NCBI GenBank assembly: GCA_019359035.1
Contig: JAHHIC010000088.1
Span: 1-64,000 of the forward strand
Direction of reading: 5' to 3'
DNA: 64,000 nucleotides
Source of the DNA: Scytonematopsis contorta HA4267-MV1
Lineage (GTDB): Bacteria; Cyanobacteriota; Cyanobacteriia; Cyanobacteriales; Nostocaceae
The translations under genes were made by a program, and so were the position numbers. Under the pieces are notes generated by a model. The model was not told the origin of the DNA. It did not search any database and was given only the letters and a program-made list of their open reading frames with translations. Of this stretch, positions 46,868 through 57,415 are shown in pieces. Position 1 is the first letter of the stretch, and each line of letters opens with the position of its first letter.

Positions 46868-49417
46868 ATGAATGGCGTAAGTATCTCTCCTTTGATGGTA
46901 GCTGAGCCGATAAGCGGATATAATATAGGCACAATGACAGAGGAGCGGTGGGTAGAAGTACTGGTTGATAATCCAGGAGTCGCGACAGATGACTCAGCAC
47001 AACCCCCAGTACCTGGAATTAGGGCAGAAGAAGAAAAACTCTATACATATCGAGTCCCAGATGGTTTAGAGGTAAAAGCAGGAGATATATTAAGCGTTCC
47101 ATTTGCTTCTCAAATTTTGGGAGGGGTTGCAATTCGTTTGTTAAGGCAACCACCAACGAACGTAGCAGTCAACAGAATTAGAGACATAGAAGACGTAGTA
47201 GCAAAAGAATTTTTTCGGGATAGTTACTGGAAGTTAATGGAGCGGGTATCGGAATATTACTTTACACCATTAATTAAAGTTATACGCACCGCTTTACCAC
47301 CCGGTTTACTTGGTAGGTCGCAATCCCGTATTCGTCTCAAACCAGAAAATATACCCAATGGGGCAGAAGTATTCCTAGATTCTGCAGCACGTGAAATATT
47401 ACAAATCCTCAAAACTCAACAAAACGGAGACTACAGCATCAAATTCCTTAGACCCAAAGTCAGAGGATTTAACCGAGGGAAAAAGCAATTACTCCAACGT
47501 GGGTGGATAGAAAGTTATCTAGAACTACCCAGACACTCTCGACCAAAGACAAAACCCGCAGTAACCCTACTCGAAGATGGTTCGTATCTTGAGCTTACCA
47601 AACGTCAACAAGAAATTTTAAAAGTACTGCGAGACAATAGAGGTGATTTATGGCTTTCAGAATTGATGGAAATCTGTAAAACGACACTTCCAACCTTAAA
47701 AACACTTCAACAGAAAGGTTGTATTGCTATTCAAGACCGAGAAATATTAAGAAAAGAACAATCCCCTGATATCGCTGCCGATAGAGCCAAAACCTTAACC
47801 CCCGACCAAACTCAAGCATTGGAAACAATAGTTTCCCTAAATGGATTTGCAACCGTACTCTTACACGGGGTAACAGGTTCAGGAAAAACAGAAGTTTATT
47901 TACAAGCAATCGACCCGATAATCCAACAAGGAAAATCTGCTCTCGTGCTTGTTCCAGAAATTGGACTCACACCACAGCTAACCGATAGATTTCGCGCTAG
48001 ATTTGGCAGTAAAGTAGACGTATATCATAGTGCCCTTTCGCAAGGGGAGCGTTACGATACATGGCGACAAATGCTTGTAAAAGAACCCCAAATAATTATT
48101 GGGACACGTAGCGCAGTATTTGCACCTTTACCCAACTTAGGGTTAATAATATTAGACGAAGAACACGACAGCAGCTTTAAACAAGACTCACCCATACCCA
48201 CATATCATGCACGTAAAGTAGCAACATGGCGTGCAGAACTAGAAAATTGTCCTCTAGTACTAGGTTCAGCAACCCCCTCCCTAGAAAGTTGGATAGATAG
48301 CAATTCGCAATTACCCCACTCCGTAGAGACGCGATTAATCGCGTCTCTACCCAACCGTGTCAATTCCCGTCCGCTTCCACCTGTAGAAGTAGTAGATATG
48401 CGACAAGAGTTGCAGCAGGGAAATCGTTCAATATTTAGCAGAAAATTGCAAGCTGCGTTGCAAGAATTAGAAGAACGTCAACAGCAAGGAATATTATTTA
48501 TTCACCGTCGGGGACACAGTACTTTTGTATCATGTCGTAGTTGCGGGTTTGTGATGGAGTGTCCTAATTGTGATGTCTCGCTAACGTATCATTACCACGA
48601 AGGGGAAGAAGCACAGTTACTACAATGCCATTACTGTAACTATACCCAAATTCAACCAAAAAGCTGTCCCGAATGCGGTTCACCCTACCTGAAATTTTTT
48701 GGTAGCGGTACTCAGCGTGTAGAACAAGAATTAGCGAAGCAATTCCCCAATTTAACATCTATCCGTTTTGATAGTGACACAACCCGTCACAAAGGAGCGC
48801 ACCGGGATTTGCTAACTAAATTTGTTAACGGAGAAGCAAATTTATTAATCGGTACGCAAATGCTTACCAAAGGCTTAGATATACCCCAAGTTACCCTAGT
48901 GGGAGTTATTGCAGCCGATGGTTTGTTACATCTATCAGATTATCGTGCTAGCGAACGGGCTTTTCAAACCTTAACCCAAGTTGCAGGACGCTGCGGTAGA
49001 GGGGATGACCCAGGTAAAGTTATCATTCAAACTTACACCCCAGAGCACCCTGTAATCGAAGCTGTAGAAAAACATGACTACGAGTCTTTTATCCAAGTAG
49101 AGCTAGAACAGCGAGAAGCTTTAAATTATCCTCCTTACGGCAGATTGATTTTATTAAGATTAAGTAGTGTGGATGCAATTGAAGTGCAAAATGCGGCCCA
49201 AATAATAGCAGTTAGTTTGTCCTCAGGGGAAGGATACGAAATTCTCGGACCAGCACCAGCAACAATTTTAAGAGTAGCCAACCGTTTTCGCTGGCAAATA
49301 CTCCTGAAATTTGAACCCAATGTTTTACCCAAAATGCCAGATTGGGAGCAAGTGCGTCAAATATGTCCTAGTTCTGTGAGCATGACCATTGATGTTGACC
49401 CTCTGAATATGATGTGA
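46868..49417 (+). CDS. priA: Primosomal helicase PriA
   Basis: 849 residues. An N-terminal DNA-binding domain (about 45-150) leads to the helicase core with Walker A LLHGVTGSGKTEVYL (about 331-345), DEEHDSS box and a zinc-binding region of cysteines (CRSC, CPNC, CHYC, CPEC; about 558-610). PriA reloads the replicative helicase at stalled forks. A complete 28-nt dispersed palindrome (48323-48350) is embedded in frame, encoding residues 486-494 (VETRLIASL) of a variable linker. The N-terminal extension before MTEERWVEVLV is uncertain; starts at 46895 or 46934 are possible. Confidence 0.93.
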   Translation: MNGVSISPLMVAEPISGYNIGTMTEERWVEVLVDNPGVATDDSAQPPVPGIRAEEEKLYTYRVPDGLEVKAGDILSVPFASQILGGVAIRLLRQPPTNVAVNRIRDIEDVVAKEFFRDSYWKLMERVSEYYFTPLIKVIRTALPPGLLGRSQSRIRLKPENIPNGAEVFLDSAAREILQILKTQQNGDYSIKFLRPKVRGFNRGKKQLLQRGWIESYLELPRHSRPKTKPAVTLLEDGSYLELTKRQQEILKVLRDNRGDLWLSELMEICKTTLPTLKTLQQKGCIAIQDREILRKEQSPDIAADRAKTLTPDQTQALETIVSLNGFATVLLHGVTGSGKTEVYLQAIDPIIQQGKSALVLVPEIGLTPQLTDRFRARFGSKVDVYHSALSQGERYDTWRQMLVKEPQIIIGTRSAVFAPLPNLGLIILDEEHDSSFKQDSPIPTYHARKVATWRAELENCPLVLGSATPSLESWIDSNSQLPHSVETRLIASLPNRVNSRPLPPVEVVDMRQELQQGNRSIFSRKLQAALQELEERQQQGILFIHRRGHSTFVSCRSCGFVMECPNCDVSLTYHYHEGEEAQLLQCHYCNYTQIQPKSCPECGSPYLKFFGSGTQRVEQELAKQFPNLTSIRFDSDTTRHKGAHRDLLTKFVNGEANLLIGTQMLTKGLDIPQVTLVGVIAADGLLHLSDYRASERAFQTLTQVAGRCGRGDDPGKVIIQTYTPEHPVIEAVEKHDYESFIQVELEQREALNYPPYGRLILLRLSSVDAIEVQNAAQIIAVSLSSGEGYEILGPAPATILRVANRFRWQILLKFEPNVLPKMPDWEQVRQICPSSVSMTIDVDPLNMM
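48323..48350. repeat. GTAGAGAC palindrome inside priA
   Basis: A perfect 28-nt palindrome GTAGAGAC + GCGATTAATCGC + GTCTCTAC, identical in type to the intergenic copies, lies within the priA reading frame. Confidence 0.95.
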
Positions 49418-49734
49418 GGGAGTGGGGAGTGGGGACTTGGGAATGGGGAGTGTGGAGTGGGGAATTGCGAATTGCAAATTGCGAACTGCGAATTGGATAG
49501 ATGGGTTTTTTGATTAAAGATACTGAAGATGCCATATAATTTTTTTGGCTATTTTTTTGCCAAAATATTATACCTGTGTGTAAGTTAACACTTATAGGAT
49601 AAGTATAAATTAACCTAAAATTAAAATATGACTATAAAAAGATAATTAAAGAGCAACAGTGTAATTTGATTGTTTAATAAAAATTTTCTGTCATATAACA
49701 GTAAACCAAAAATAAATAACTGAGTGCGATATAT
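49418..49734. repeat. GGGGAGT and AATTGCG heptamers, then kdp leader
   Basis: After the priA stop come GGGGAGT-like units (49420-49455) and about five AATTGCG units (49462-49496). The rest to 49734 is AT-rich and should hold the kdp promoter. No riboswitch is recognisable. Confidence 0.75.
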
Positions 49735-51420
49735 ATGGAAGGTTTTTTAGAGATTGCATTAACGCTGTTTATTGTAATAGCAATCACACCTTTTTTTGGG
49801 AAATACATAGCACAGGTCTTTATGGGGCAAAAGACACTGTTGGATGCAGTGTTTAATCCAATAGAACGTATAATATATGCCTTAGGAGGTATTGCCAGAA
49901 AAGAGGATATGTCTGGCTTACAATACATCAGAGCTGTTATTTTTAGTAATGCCTTCATGGCAATTTTGGTGTTTCTGATTCTAATGATTCAGAGGATTTT
50001 ACCTATGAATCCCACCAAATTAGGTGCTATGAGTTGGGATTTAGCTTTACATACAACGATTTCGTTTCTCACTAATACTGACCAACAGCATTATTCTGGT
50101 GAGACAGCCATAAGTTATTTTAGTCAGACAACAGCTTTAGGTTTTTTAATGTTTACCTCTGCTGCTACGGGATTAGCGGTGGGTATCGCTTTTATTCGCG
50201 GTTTAACAGGTAGACCTTTGGGAAATTTTTATGTTGACTTAGTTCGCGGTATTACACGTATTTTGTTACCTATCTCCGTTATCGGAGCGATTCTGCTACT
50301 TGCGTTTGGTGTCCCCCAGACTTTAGGTGGTCCTTTAACGGTAAGAACTTTAGAAGGAGGTACGCAATATATTGCAAGGGGTCCTGTTGCTTCTTTTGAA
50401 ATGATTAAGCAATTAGGAGAAAACGGTGGTGGTTTTTTTGGTGCTAATTCTGCACACCCCTTTGAAAACCCCAATGGAGCTTCTAATTTACTTGAAACCG
50501 TTGTGATGTTAGCGATTCCAGCATCGTTGATTTATACCTACGGTTTATATGCCAACAATATCAAACAAGCTTGGCTGCTGTTTTGGATGGTATTTGGAAT
50601 GTTTGTTGTGTCAGTCTCGATTGCTGCTACAGGAGAACAGCAAGGAAATACTCTTGTCAATTCCACTTTAGGAATAGAAATGCCAAATTTAGAGGGAAAA
50701 GAAGTTAGGTTCGGTTGGGCTGCAACTGCATTATGGGCTGTTGCAACCACTGCGACAATGTGTGGTGCTGTTAACGGTATGCACGATTCTTTAACTCCAT
50801 CAGGAGGATTTTCTACTCTATTAAATATGTTCTTACAAATTATTTGGGGTGGTCAAGGAACTGGAACGGCTTATTTATTTATTTACCTAATTCTCACGGT
50901 ATTTTTGACGGGGTTAATGGTAGGACGGACTCCAGAATTTTTGGGACGCAAAATTGAAAAAAACGAAATTGTCCTTGCAAGTGTAGTGTTGCTAGTTCAC
51001 CCAATTGCAGTTTTAATCCCTAGTGCGATTACCTTGGCATTTCCCAACGCACTCGCAGCTACTTCAAATCCAGGATTTCATGGGATTTCCCAAGTGGTAT
51101 ATGAGTATACTTCAGCCGCAGCCAATAACGGTTCGGGATTTGAGGGTTTAGGAGACAATACCCTTTGGTGGAACTTAAGCACGTCTCTCAGTATTTTGAT
51201 AGGGCGTTACGTACCAATTATTGCCTTGTTACTCCTGGCTGATAGTATGGCACACAAACAACCAGTACCCGAAACTCCAGGGACTCTCAGAACAGATACC
51301 ACTTTATTTACAGTTGTAACAGCAGGAGTAATTGTGGTTTTAGGAGTACTAACATTTTTCCCAGTTTTAGCCTTAGGACCGATAGCCGAAGGTTTTAGTT
51401 TAATTGTTGGGAAGAAGTAG
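49735..51420 (+). CDS. kdpA: Potassium-transporting ATPase subunit A
   Basis: 561 residues, ten or more membrane segments. KdpA is the potassium channel-like subunit of the high-affinity KdpFABC pump. Typical segments are visible: [19 protein letters not shown], the selectivity-filter regions ([41 protein letters not shown]). It opens a cluster kdpA-kdpB-kdpF-kdpC-kdpD on one strand. Expression is expected under potassium limitation or osmotic stress. Confidence 0.97.
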   Translation: MEGFLEIALTLFIVIAITPFFGKYIAQVFMGQKTLLDAVFNPIERIIYALGGIARKEDMSGLQYIRAVIFSNAFMAILVFLILMIQRILPMNPTKLGAMSWDLALHTTISFLTNTDQQHYSGETAISYFSQTTALGFLMFTSAATGLAVGIAFIRGLTGRPLGNFYVDLVRGITRILLPISVIGAILLLAFGVPQTLGGPLTVRTLEGGTQYIARGPVASFEMIKQLGENGGGFFGANSAHPFENPNGASNLLETVVMLAIPASLIYTYGLYANNIKQAWLLFWMVFGMFVVSVSIAATGEQQGNTLVNSTLGIEMPNLEGKEVRFGWAATALWAVATTATMCGAVNGMHDSLTPSGGFSTLLNMFLQIIWGGQGTGTAYLFIYLILTVFLTGLMVGRTPEFLGRKIEKNEIVLASVVLLVHPIAVLIPSAITLAFPNALAATSNPGFHGISQVVYEYTSAAANNGSGFEGLGDNTLWWNLSTSLSILIGRYVPIIALLLLADSMAHKQPVPETPGTLRTDTTLFTVVTAGVIVVLGVLTFFPVLALGPIAEGFSLIVGKK

Positions 51421-51546
51421 GGAGTGGGGAGTGGGGAGTAGGGAGTGAGGAGTAGGGAGTGGGGAGTGGGAAGATTACCAATTACCAATTACCAATTACC
51501 AATTACCAATTACCAATTACCAATTACCAATTACCAGTCAACAAAT
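51421..51546. repeat. GGGGAGT run plus ACCAATT array between kdpA and kdpB
   Basis: GGGGAGT/GTAGGGA units (51419-51470) are followed by nine ATTACCA-type heptamers (51474-51536), the same order and the same families as in the devC-devA gap. It ends 10 bp before the kdpB ATG. Confidence 0.95.
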
Positions 51547-53643
51547 ATGGATTCTTCTCGCACACAAAAATCTTCGCGTCCTGGTTCAAGTGAACGTCGT
51601 CAAGCACGCAAACAGTCTAAGGTAAATAATAAGGGGCTTTATTCTAGAGCTATTAAAGAGGCTTTTTTTAAGCTAAATCCTCAATATGCACTCAAAAATC
51701 CGGTGATGTTTTTGGTCTGGATTGGAACTATCATTACTTTGTTTGTAACGATAGAACCTAGTTTGTTTGGTCCTGTTACTGGTAAAAATCCTCGTCTTTT
51801 TAATGGTTTGATTGCGTTGATTTTGTTTTTGACCGTCTTGTTTGCTAATTTTGCGGAGGCTGTTGCGGAAGGAAGGGGGAAAGCTCAAGCGGATGCGTTA
51901 CGTTCTACTAAGTCCGATACTATGGCTAAAAAACTTGCTCCTGATGGTTCGATGAGCGAAGTTTCTTCGACTAGTTTACGACAGGGTGATACTGTATACG
52001 TTGTTGCCGGTGATGTTATCCCTGCTGATGGGGAAGTAATGATGGGTGTTGCCAGTGTGGATGAATCGGCTATTACTGGAGAATCGGCTCCTGTACTCAA
52101 GGAATCTGGTTCTGATGTGGCAAGTTCGGTAACGGGTGGTACTCGCATTATTTCTGATGAATTAATTATCCGTATTTCTGCTGACCCTGGTAAAGGTTTT
52201 ATTGACCGGATGATTGCCTTGGTTGAGGGTGCAGAACGTTCTAAGACTCCGAATGAAATTGCTCTAACTGTGTTATTGGCTGTTTTAACTTTGGTGTTTT
52301 TGTTCGTTGTGACGACAATACCGACTATTGCCAGTTTTGTACATATCTCTGTCAGTGTTCCTGTTTTGATTGCTTTGTTGGTGGCACTTATTCCTACTAC
52401 TATTGGTGGATTACTTAGTGCTATCGGTATTGCTGGTATGGATAGGGTCGCACAGTTTAATGTGATTGCGACTTCTGGACGAGCAGTAGAAGCTTGTGGT
52501 GATGTTAGTACGTTATTGCTTGATAAAACTGGTACTATCACTTTGGGTAACCGTTTGGCTGAAGAGTTTATTCCTGTTAACAACCACACAATGCAGGAAA
52601 TGGCTTATGTTTCTTTAGCTGGTAGTATTTTTGATGATACGCCAGAGGGTAAATCTATTGTTCGACTTGCTGAAAATTTAGGAGCGAGCATTAATTTTGA
52701 ACGGGAATATTCTGAGGGTGTGGATTTTTCTGCTAAAACCCGGATGAGTGGTACTAATTTACCTAATGGAAGTCAGGTACGTAAGGGAGCGGTGGGTGCT
52801 ATTCAAGGATTTGTTCGCTCACGCAATGGTTTCGAGACTCCAGACCTGGACAAAGCATATGAGCGAGTTTCACAATTGGGGGGTACACCTTTAGCTGTAT
52901 GTGTTGATAACGATGTTTATGGTGTTATTTACCTAAAAGATATTGTTAAACCAGGTATCCGGGAACGCTTTGAACAGCTGCGACGGATGGGGGTAAAAAC
53001 AGTGATGTTAACCGGTGATAACAGAATTACTGCTGGTGTTATCGCTAAAGAAGCTGGAGTTGATGACTATATTGCGGAAGCAACCCCAGAAGATAAAATT
53101 ACTGCGATTCAGAGCGAACAGTCACAAGGTAAACTGGTGGCTATGACTGGGGATGGTACAAATGATGCACCCGCTTTAGCACAAGCAAATGTGGGAGTAG
53201 CTATGAATACAGGTACTCAAGCTGCAAAAGAAGCGGCAAACATGGTGGATTTGGATTCTGACCCAACAAAGTTAATTGATATTGTTGCAATTGGTAAACA
53301 ATTGTTGATTACTCGTGGAGCTTTAACAACATTTTCTATTTCCAATGACATCGCTAAATATTTTGCGATTATTCCTGTTTTGTTCACTGGTGCTAAGTTA
53401 GATAGTCTCAATATTATGAGGTTGACCAGTACAAATTCAGCAGTGTTATCGGCTTTGATTTATAATGCTTTAATTATTCCCGCGTTGATTCCTATAGCAC
53501 TGACTGGGGTTAAATTCAGACCTTTGACAGCTAACCAGCTTCTACAACGAAATATTTTAATTTATGGTTTGGGTGGTGTAATTGCACCGTTTATTGCGAT
53601 TAAGTTGATTGATTTATTGATTACAGCAATAGGCTTATCATGA
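51547..53643 (+). CDS. kdpB: Potassium-transporting ATPase subunit B
   Basis: 698-residue P-type ATPase catalytic subunit. TGES loop (AITGESAPV), phosphorylation motif DKTGTIT, and hinge [19 protein letters not shown] are intact. The basic N-terminus ([23 protein letters not shown]) is longer than in E. coli. The ATG at 51547 was chosen; an in-frame start at 51445 would add 34 residues from the repeats, including LPITNYQ three times. No Shine-Dalgarno site precedes the ATG. The stop overlaps kdpF (ATGA). Confidence 0.97.
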   Translation: MDSSRTQKSSRPGSSERRQARKQSKVNNKGLYSRAIKEAFFKLNPQYALKNPVMFLVWIGTIITLFVTIEPSLFGPVTGKNPRLFNGLIALILFLTVLFANFAEAVAEGRGKAQADALRSTKSDTMAKKLAPDGSMSEVSSTSLRQGDTVYVVAGDVIPADGEVMMGVASVDESAITGESAPVLKESGSDVASSVTGGTRIISDELIIRISADPGKGFIDRMIALVEGAERSKTPNEIALTVLLAVLTLVFLFVVTTIPTIASFVHISVSVPVLIALLVALIPTTIGGLLSAIGIAGMDRVAQFNVIATSGRAVEACGDVSTLLLDKTGTITLGNRLAEEFIPVNNHTMQEMAYVSLAGSIFDDTPEGKSIVRLAENLGASINFEREYSEGVDFSAKTRMSGTNLPNGSQVRKGAVGAIQGFVRSRNGFETPDLDKAYERVSQLGGTPLAVCVDNDVYGVIYLKDIVKPGIRERFEQLRRMGVKTVMLTGDNRITAGVIAKEAGVDDYIAEATPEDKITAIQSEQSQGKLVAMTGDGTNDAPALAQANVGVAMNTGTQAAKEAANMVDLDSDPTKLIDIVAIGKQLLITRGALTTFSISNDIAKYFAIIPVLFTGAKLDSLNIMRLTSTNSAVLSALIYNALIIPALIPIALTGVKFRPLTANQLLQRNILIYGLGGVIAPFIAIKLIDLLITAIGLS

Positions 53644-53906
53644 TGAAAATAATGAAACTGAATATATTTGCTGCAGGTATAGTCGAAGCTGTTTCTTATA
53701 TTTGGCAGCAATGGTGTAAACAAAAATCACCACTATTTATATTTTTTGCTCTTTGTCTAAATGCAATTATTGCACCCGCAGTCTACGCAGCGACCGGAGG
53801 GAAATTTGAACCTCGTCACACTTATGCCCTTAGCGCACTTGGTTTAGTGATATTGGGGTTAGCTATCTATTTATTTGATGTCGTTTTCCGACCTGAGCGG
53901 TATTAA
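53640..53906 (+). CDS. kdpF: KdpF-like small subunit, extended form
   Basis: 88 residues with two hydrophobic segments (about 31-49 and 63-82). The C-terminal part [20 protein letters not shown] matches KdpF, the roughly 30-residue peptide that stabilises the Kdp complex. An N-terminal extension of about 60 residues is added. The ATG overlaps the kdpB stop. Its place between kdpB and kdpC, rather than before kdpA, differs from E. coli. Confidence 0.78.
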   Translation: MMKIMKLNIFAAGIVEAVSYIWQQWCKQKSPLFIFFALCLNAIIAPAVYAATGGKFEPRHTYALSALGLVILGLAIYLFDVVFRPERY

Positions 53907-54003
53907 GGGAGTGGGGAGTGGGGAGTGGGGAATAGGCAATTGCGAATTGCGAATTGCGAATTGCTAAGGGGGGTTAGGTCTTTTTATTATTCTGGAAGTT
54001 TAT
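53907..54003. repeat. GGGGAGT and AATTGCG heptamers between kdpF and kdpC
   Basis: GGGGAGT units (53908-53932) and GAATTGC units (53936-53965) precede the kdpC start; the same two families follow priA. Confidence 0.85.
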
Positions 54004-54606
54004 ATGATGAATCTAGTCAGAAATATTACTAAAGCAATTCGTGTTTCTCTAGTTCTTTGGGTGCTGGTAGCAGTTATTTATCCGCTTATAATTTTAGGTG
54101 TGGGTGTAGCAATATTTCCCTTTCAAGCTAACGGAAGTATTGTGCAAAATATCCAGGGACAAGCTATTGGTTCGACTCTAATTGGTCAACAGTTCCGTTC
54201 TGAACGTTATTTTCACGGTCGTCCTAGTATAGTTAGATACAGTCAAGGTAAAAAAGCTGCTCCCACAGGTATATCTGGAGCGAGTAATTTGGCTCCTAGT
54301 AACCCAGATTTGCTCAAACGTATTATTGAGGAAGCAAACGAACTTAAGGATAATAATGTCAAACCTGTTCCAGATTTAATTTACACCTCAGCTTCTGGTT
54401 TAGACCCTCATATTTCCCTTGAAGCTGTTCAAGAACAAATAGACAGGGTTGCTCGTGCTCGTAATATTCCCGCAAATGAAATATCCCCTTTGATTGCTAA
54501 GTTTATTGACGGCAAATTTTTGGGAATCTTTGGCGAACGGGGAGTAAATATTTTAAGGTTGAATTATGCTCTCGACCTTCAAGAATTTAATCGGAATAAG
54601 AGTTAA
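54004..54606 (+). CDS. kdpC: Potassium-transporting ATPase subunit C
   Basis: 200 residues: one N-terminal membrane segment (about 14-36; VSLVLWVLVAVIYPLIILG) and an extracytoplasmic domain with the family motifs GSTLIGQQF, FHGRPS, SGLDPHIS and NILRLNYAL. KdpC assembles with KdpA and KdpB and influences affinity. Length is normal. Confidence 0.95.
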   Translation: MMNLVRNITKAIRVSLVLWVLVAVIYPLIILGVGVAIFPFQANGSIVQNIQGQAIGSTLIGQQFRSERYFHGRPSIVRYSQGKKAAPTGISGASNLAPSNPDLLKRIIEEANELKDNNVKPVPDLIYTSASGLDPHISLEAVQEQIDRVARARNIPANEISPLIAKFIDGKFLGIFGERGVNILRLNYALDLQEFNRNKS

Positions 54607-54718
54607 TAGTTAACGGTTGACTGTTGACTGTTGACTGTTGACGGTTGACTGTTGACGGTCAATTTTATGAATTAACTGTGTAAACATAAGAATATAAAAA
54701 AATAAAGGTTATTTTCCC
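54607..54718. repeat. GTTGACT heptamers between kdpC and kdpD
   Basis: About eight GTTGACT/GTTGACG units (54612-54660), then AT-rich sequence to the kdpD ATG. Confidence 0.9.
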
Positions 54719-55825
54719 ATGCAAGGTGCGCGTCGCGGTAAGCACAAAATCTTTATCGGTATGGCTCCTGGGGTCGGTAAAACCTATCGTATGCTCGAAG
54801 AAGGTCACGCACTTAAACAACAGGGTATTGATGTTATTGTCGGACTTTTGGAAACCCATGGACGAAAGGATACTGCTCTCAAGTCCGAAGGTTTGGAAAT
54901 TATTCCGCGCAAACAGTCGCCTCGTGCTGGTTTGAGTATTACGGAAATGGATACCGATGCAATTTTACGGCGGTCTCCTCAATTGGCGTTAATTGATGAA
55001 TTAGCTCATACTAATGTCCCCGGTTCTCCGCGTAATAAACGCTACGAAGATGTGGAACTTATATTGAATGCTGGTATTGATGTTTACTCTACTATGAATA
55101 TCCAGCACTTGGAAAGTTTGAATGACACGGTAGCTAGAATTACTGGTGTTGTAGTGCGCGAAAGAGTTCCTGACCGCATTTTGGAAGAAGCTGATGAAAT
55201 AATAATGGTGGATGTTACAGCGGAAATGCTTCAGGAAAGGTTACTTGAAGGGAAAATTTACGCTCCTGAAAAAATTCAGCAATCTCTTAATAACTTTTTT
55301 CAACGTCGCAATTTGATTGCTTTACGAGAGTTGGCATTGCGAGAGGTTGCTGACAGTGTTGAGGAGGATGCTGTAGCTTCAACTCCCCAAGGGCTATTCT
55401 GTAATATTCAGGAACGAGTTTTGGTTTGTGTATCTACTTATCCCAATTCATTACAGCTTTTGCGTAGAGGAGCGCGTCTTGCTGGCTATATGAATGCTCC
55501 TTTATTTGCTCTGTTTGTTGCTGACCCCGAACGTTTTCTTACTAAGGAGGAAAGTTTACATATCGACACTTGTGAGAGGTTGTGTAAAGAATTTGAAGGC
55601 AATTTCATGCGTGTTGATAGCAATAATATATCTAAAGCAATCGCTGAGGTCGCACAGAAGTATCGTATTACCCAAATTGTTATTGGTGAAAGTCAGCGCT
55701 CCCGTTGGCAAATGTTCCTTAATGGGTCTTTGACTCAAAAGTTAGTCAGGTTACTTAAAAATATCGATTTACATATTATTGCTTCTGAGAAGAAAAATTA
55801 CGAGGATTTTTACGACGAACGGTGA
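54719..55825 (+). CDS. kdpD: Short KdpD (sensor domains only, no kinase)
   Basis: 368 residues. The KdpD N-terminal domain has Walker A GMAPGVGKT (about 14-22) and Walker B ALIDELAHTNVPGS; a universal-stress-protein domain follows (about 228-355; ERVLVCVSTYPNS). The four membrane segments and histidine kinase of full KdpD are absent. Such short KdpD proteins are known from Anabaena. No kdpE is adjacent, so regulation of kdp must use another kinase or regulator. The usual start may be a few codons further; the ATG at 54719 was used. Confidence 0.88.
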   Translation: MQGARRGKHKIFIGMAPGVGKTYRMLEEGHALKQQGIDVIVGLLETHGRKDTALKSEGLEIIPRKQSPRAGLSITEMDTDAILRRSPQLALIDELAHTNVPGSPRNKRYEDVELILNAGIDVYSTMNIQHLESLNDTVARITGVVVRERVPDRILEEADEIIMVDVTAEMLQERLLEGKIYAPEKIQQSLNNFFQRRNLIALRELALREVADSVEEDAVASTPQGLFCNIQERVLVCVSTYPNSLQLLRRGARLAGYMNAPLFALFVADPERFLTKEESLHIDTCERLCKEFEGNFMRVDSNNISKAIAEVAQKYRITQIVIGESQRSRWQMFLNGSLTQKLVRLLKNIDLHIIASEKKNYEDFYDER

Positions 55826-56170
55826 AACCTCACACCCTCAACCCCACCCCCAACACCACGGACCGCACACGGGGAGGGGGCTACGATTTTCATGACACCA
55901 CTTTCTAAAACTAAGAAAGCATGAATAACTTTTGAATTTATTTTCGTAGCCCCCTCTCCGTTTACCTACCGTGTACACACAAGTTGAATTACCTGTCATT
56001 GCGAGGAGGAACGACGAAGCAACCTCAACAACTCTGAATCCTACGAAGTATTTATATTTATCGTGGGAGGTACAGATAAAAGGGGATTGCTTCGTCGTTC
56101 CTCCTCGCAATGACAGATGTGTGTACACGGTAGGTTTACGGGGAGGGGGGTGGGGTTTCATGTGCTGAGG
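55826..56170. repeat. Composite nested inverted repeats, copy 2
   Basis: Layers from outside in: CCTCAACCCCACCCCC (near 55840) against GGGGGTGGGGTTT (near 56150); GGGGAGGGGGCTACGA (55860-55877) against TCGTAGCCCCCTCTCC (55944-55960); then the GTGTACACAC element 55954-56145 with, inside it, perfect 30-bp arms TGTCATTGCGAGGAGG... at 55993-56022 and 56087-56116. No coding capacity. Confidence 0.85.
55954..56145. mobile_element. MITE-like element, copy 2 (GTGTACAC outer, TCATTGCGAGG inner arms)
   Basis: 192 bp. Outer arms CTCYCCG...CTACCGTGTACACACA; inner perfect 30-bp inverted repeats at 55993-56022/56087-56116. It lacks a transposase and would be mobilised in trans if at all. It shares arms with copies at 2254 and 61098. 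Confidence 0.75.
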
Positions 56171-56263
56171 GTCTTTTTTAAATTAGGTCGATGTCTAATA
56201 AAGAACCGTGTTAATTTAAGTGGGAAAATTAAAAATCACCACAACCCCAAAACCTTTTATCCC

Positions 56264-57415
56264 ATGACCCGCGTTATTGGTTTAATGAGTGGCACTTCGG
56301 TAGATGGCATTGATGCTGCTTTAGTAGATATTTCCGGAACCGATTTAGACCTCAAAGTTGAGTTAGTCGCTGGGGAAACCTATCCTTACCCAACCGATTT
56401 AAGGGAGCAAATCCTTGCTGTTAGTGCTGGTGTCTCTGTTTCCATGCTGGAATTCGCAGAATTAGATGATGCGATCGCCCAAGCTTTTGCTGAAGCAGTG
56501 GAAAAAATCCAAGTTGGTCATGAAGCAGCGAGTTTGGTTGGTTCCCACGGCCAGACAGTTTATCATCGACCACCAGCGAACTTACCTTCTTCCTCGCAAA
56601 CCTTAGGCTACAGTTTGCAACTGGGTCGCGGTTCTCTAATTGCTCACCTAACAGGTATCCCAACAGTAAGTAACTTTCGCGTAGCTGATATTGCGCTTGG
56701 AGGTCAAGGTGCTCCGCTTGTTCCCAAAGTAGATGCAGCGCTCCTAAGTCATCCCCAGGAAGCTCGCTGTATTCAAAATATTGGTGGGATTGGTAACGTT
56801 ACTTATATGCCACCCCGTCATAATGAATGGCTAACTGAAATTCGTGGCTGGGACACAGGTCCCGGTAATAGCCTTTTAGATTTAGCAGTAATGCATTTAA
56901 CAAAGGGTGCTAAAACCTATGATAAAAATGGAGAATGGGCAGCGAGTGGTAAACCCTGTCAAGATTTAGTAGAACAATGGCTCAAGCAAGAATATTTCCA
57001 TCAAGCACCTCCAAAATCCACAGGTAGAGAATTATTTGGTGTGGAGTACTTACACCAGTGCTTACAAGACGCAGAAATCTATCAACTTAACGAGGCTGAT
57101 TTTCTCGCGACTCTGACAGAACTAACAGCAGCTTCGATTGTTCATAGTTACCGCAGCTTTTTGCCACAAATGCCTCATCGGGTGCTGTTGTGTGGTGGTG
57201 GTTGTCGTAATCTCTACTTAACCAATCGTTTAGAAAAACTGTTGCAACCAATACAAGTACAAACCACCGATGAAATGGGCTTAAATGGGGATTTTAAAGA
57301 AGCTATTACTTTTGCAGTACTAGCATACTGGCACAATATGGGTATTACTGGTAACTTACCTCATGCTACTGGTGCCCGTAGAGAGGTGCTTTTAGGTGAA
57401 ATGAACAATATATAG
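56264..57415 (+). CDS. anmK: Anhydro-N-acetylmuramic acid kinase
   Basis: 383 residues. N-terminal [20 protein letters not shown] (ATP-binding and family signature), [19 protein letters not shown]-type segment ([11 protein letters not shown]) and CGGGCRN are typical of AnmK, which phosphorylates and opens anhydroMurNAc during peptidoglycan recycling. The ATG at 56264 was chosen; an in-frame extension upstream reads through the composite repeat and is not credible. Confidence 0.93.
   Translation: MTRVIGLMSGTSVDGIDAALVDISGTDLDLKVELVAGETYPYPTDLREQILAVSAGVSVSMLEFAELDDAIAQAFAEAVEKIQVGHEAASLVGSHGQTVYHRPPANLPSSSQTLGYSLQLGRGSLIAHLTGIPTVSNFRVADIALGGQGAPLVPKVDAALLSHPQEARCIQNIGGIGNVTYMPPRHNEWLTEIRGWDTGPGNSLLDLAVMHLTKGAKTYDKNGEWAASGKPCQDLVEQWLKQEYFHQAPPKSTGRELFGVEYLHQCLQDAEIYQLNEADFLATLTELTAASIVHSYRSFLPQMPHRVLLCGGGCRNLYLTNRLEKLLQPIQVQTTDEMGLNGDFKEAITFAVLAYWHNMGITGNLPHATGARREVLLGEMNNI

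Noticed and set aside
55838-56168. Frames across the composite repeat after kdpD
   Set aside because: They read through nested inverted repeats on both strands; not genes.
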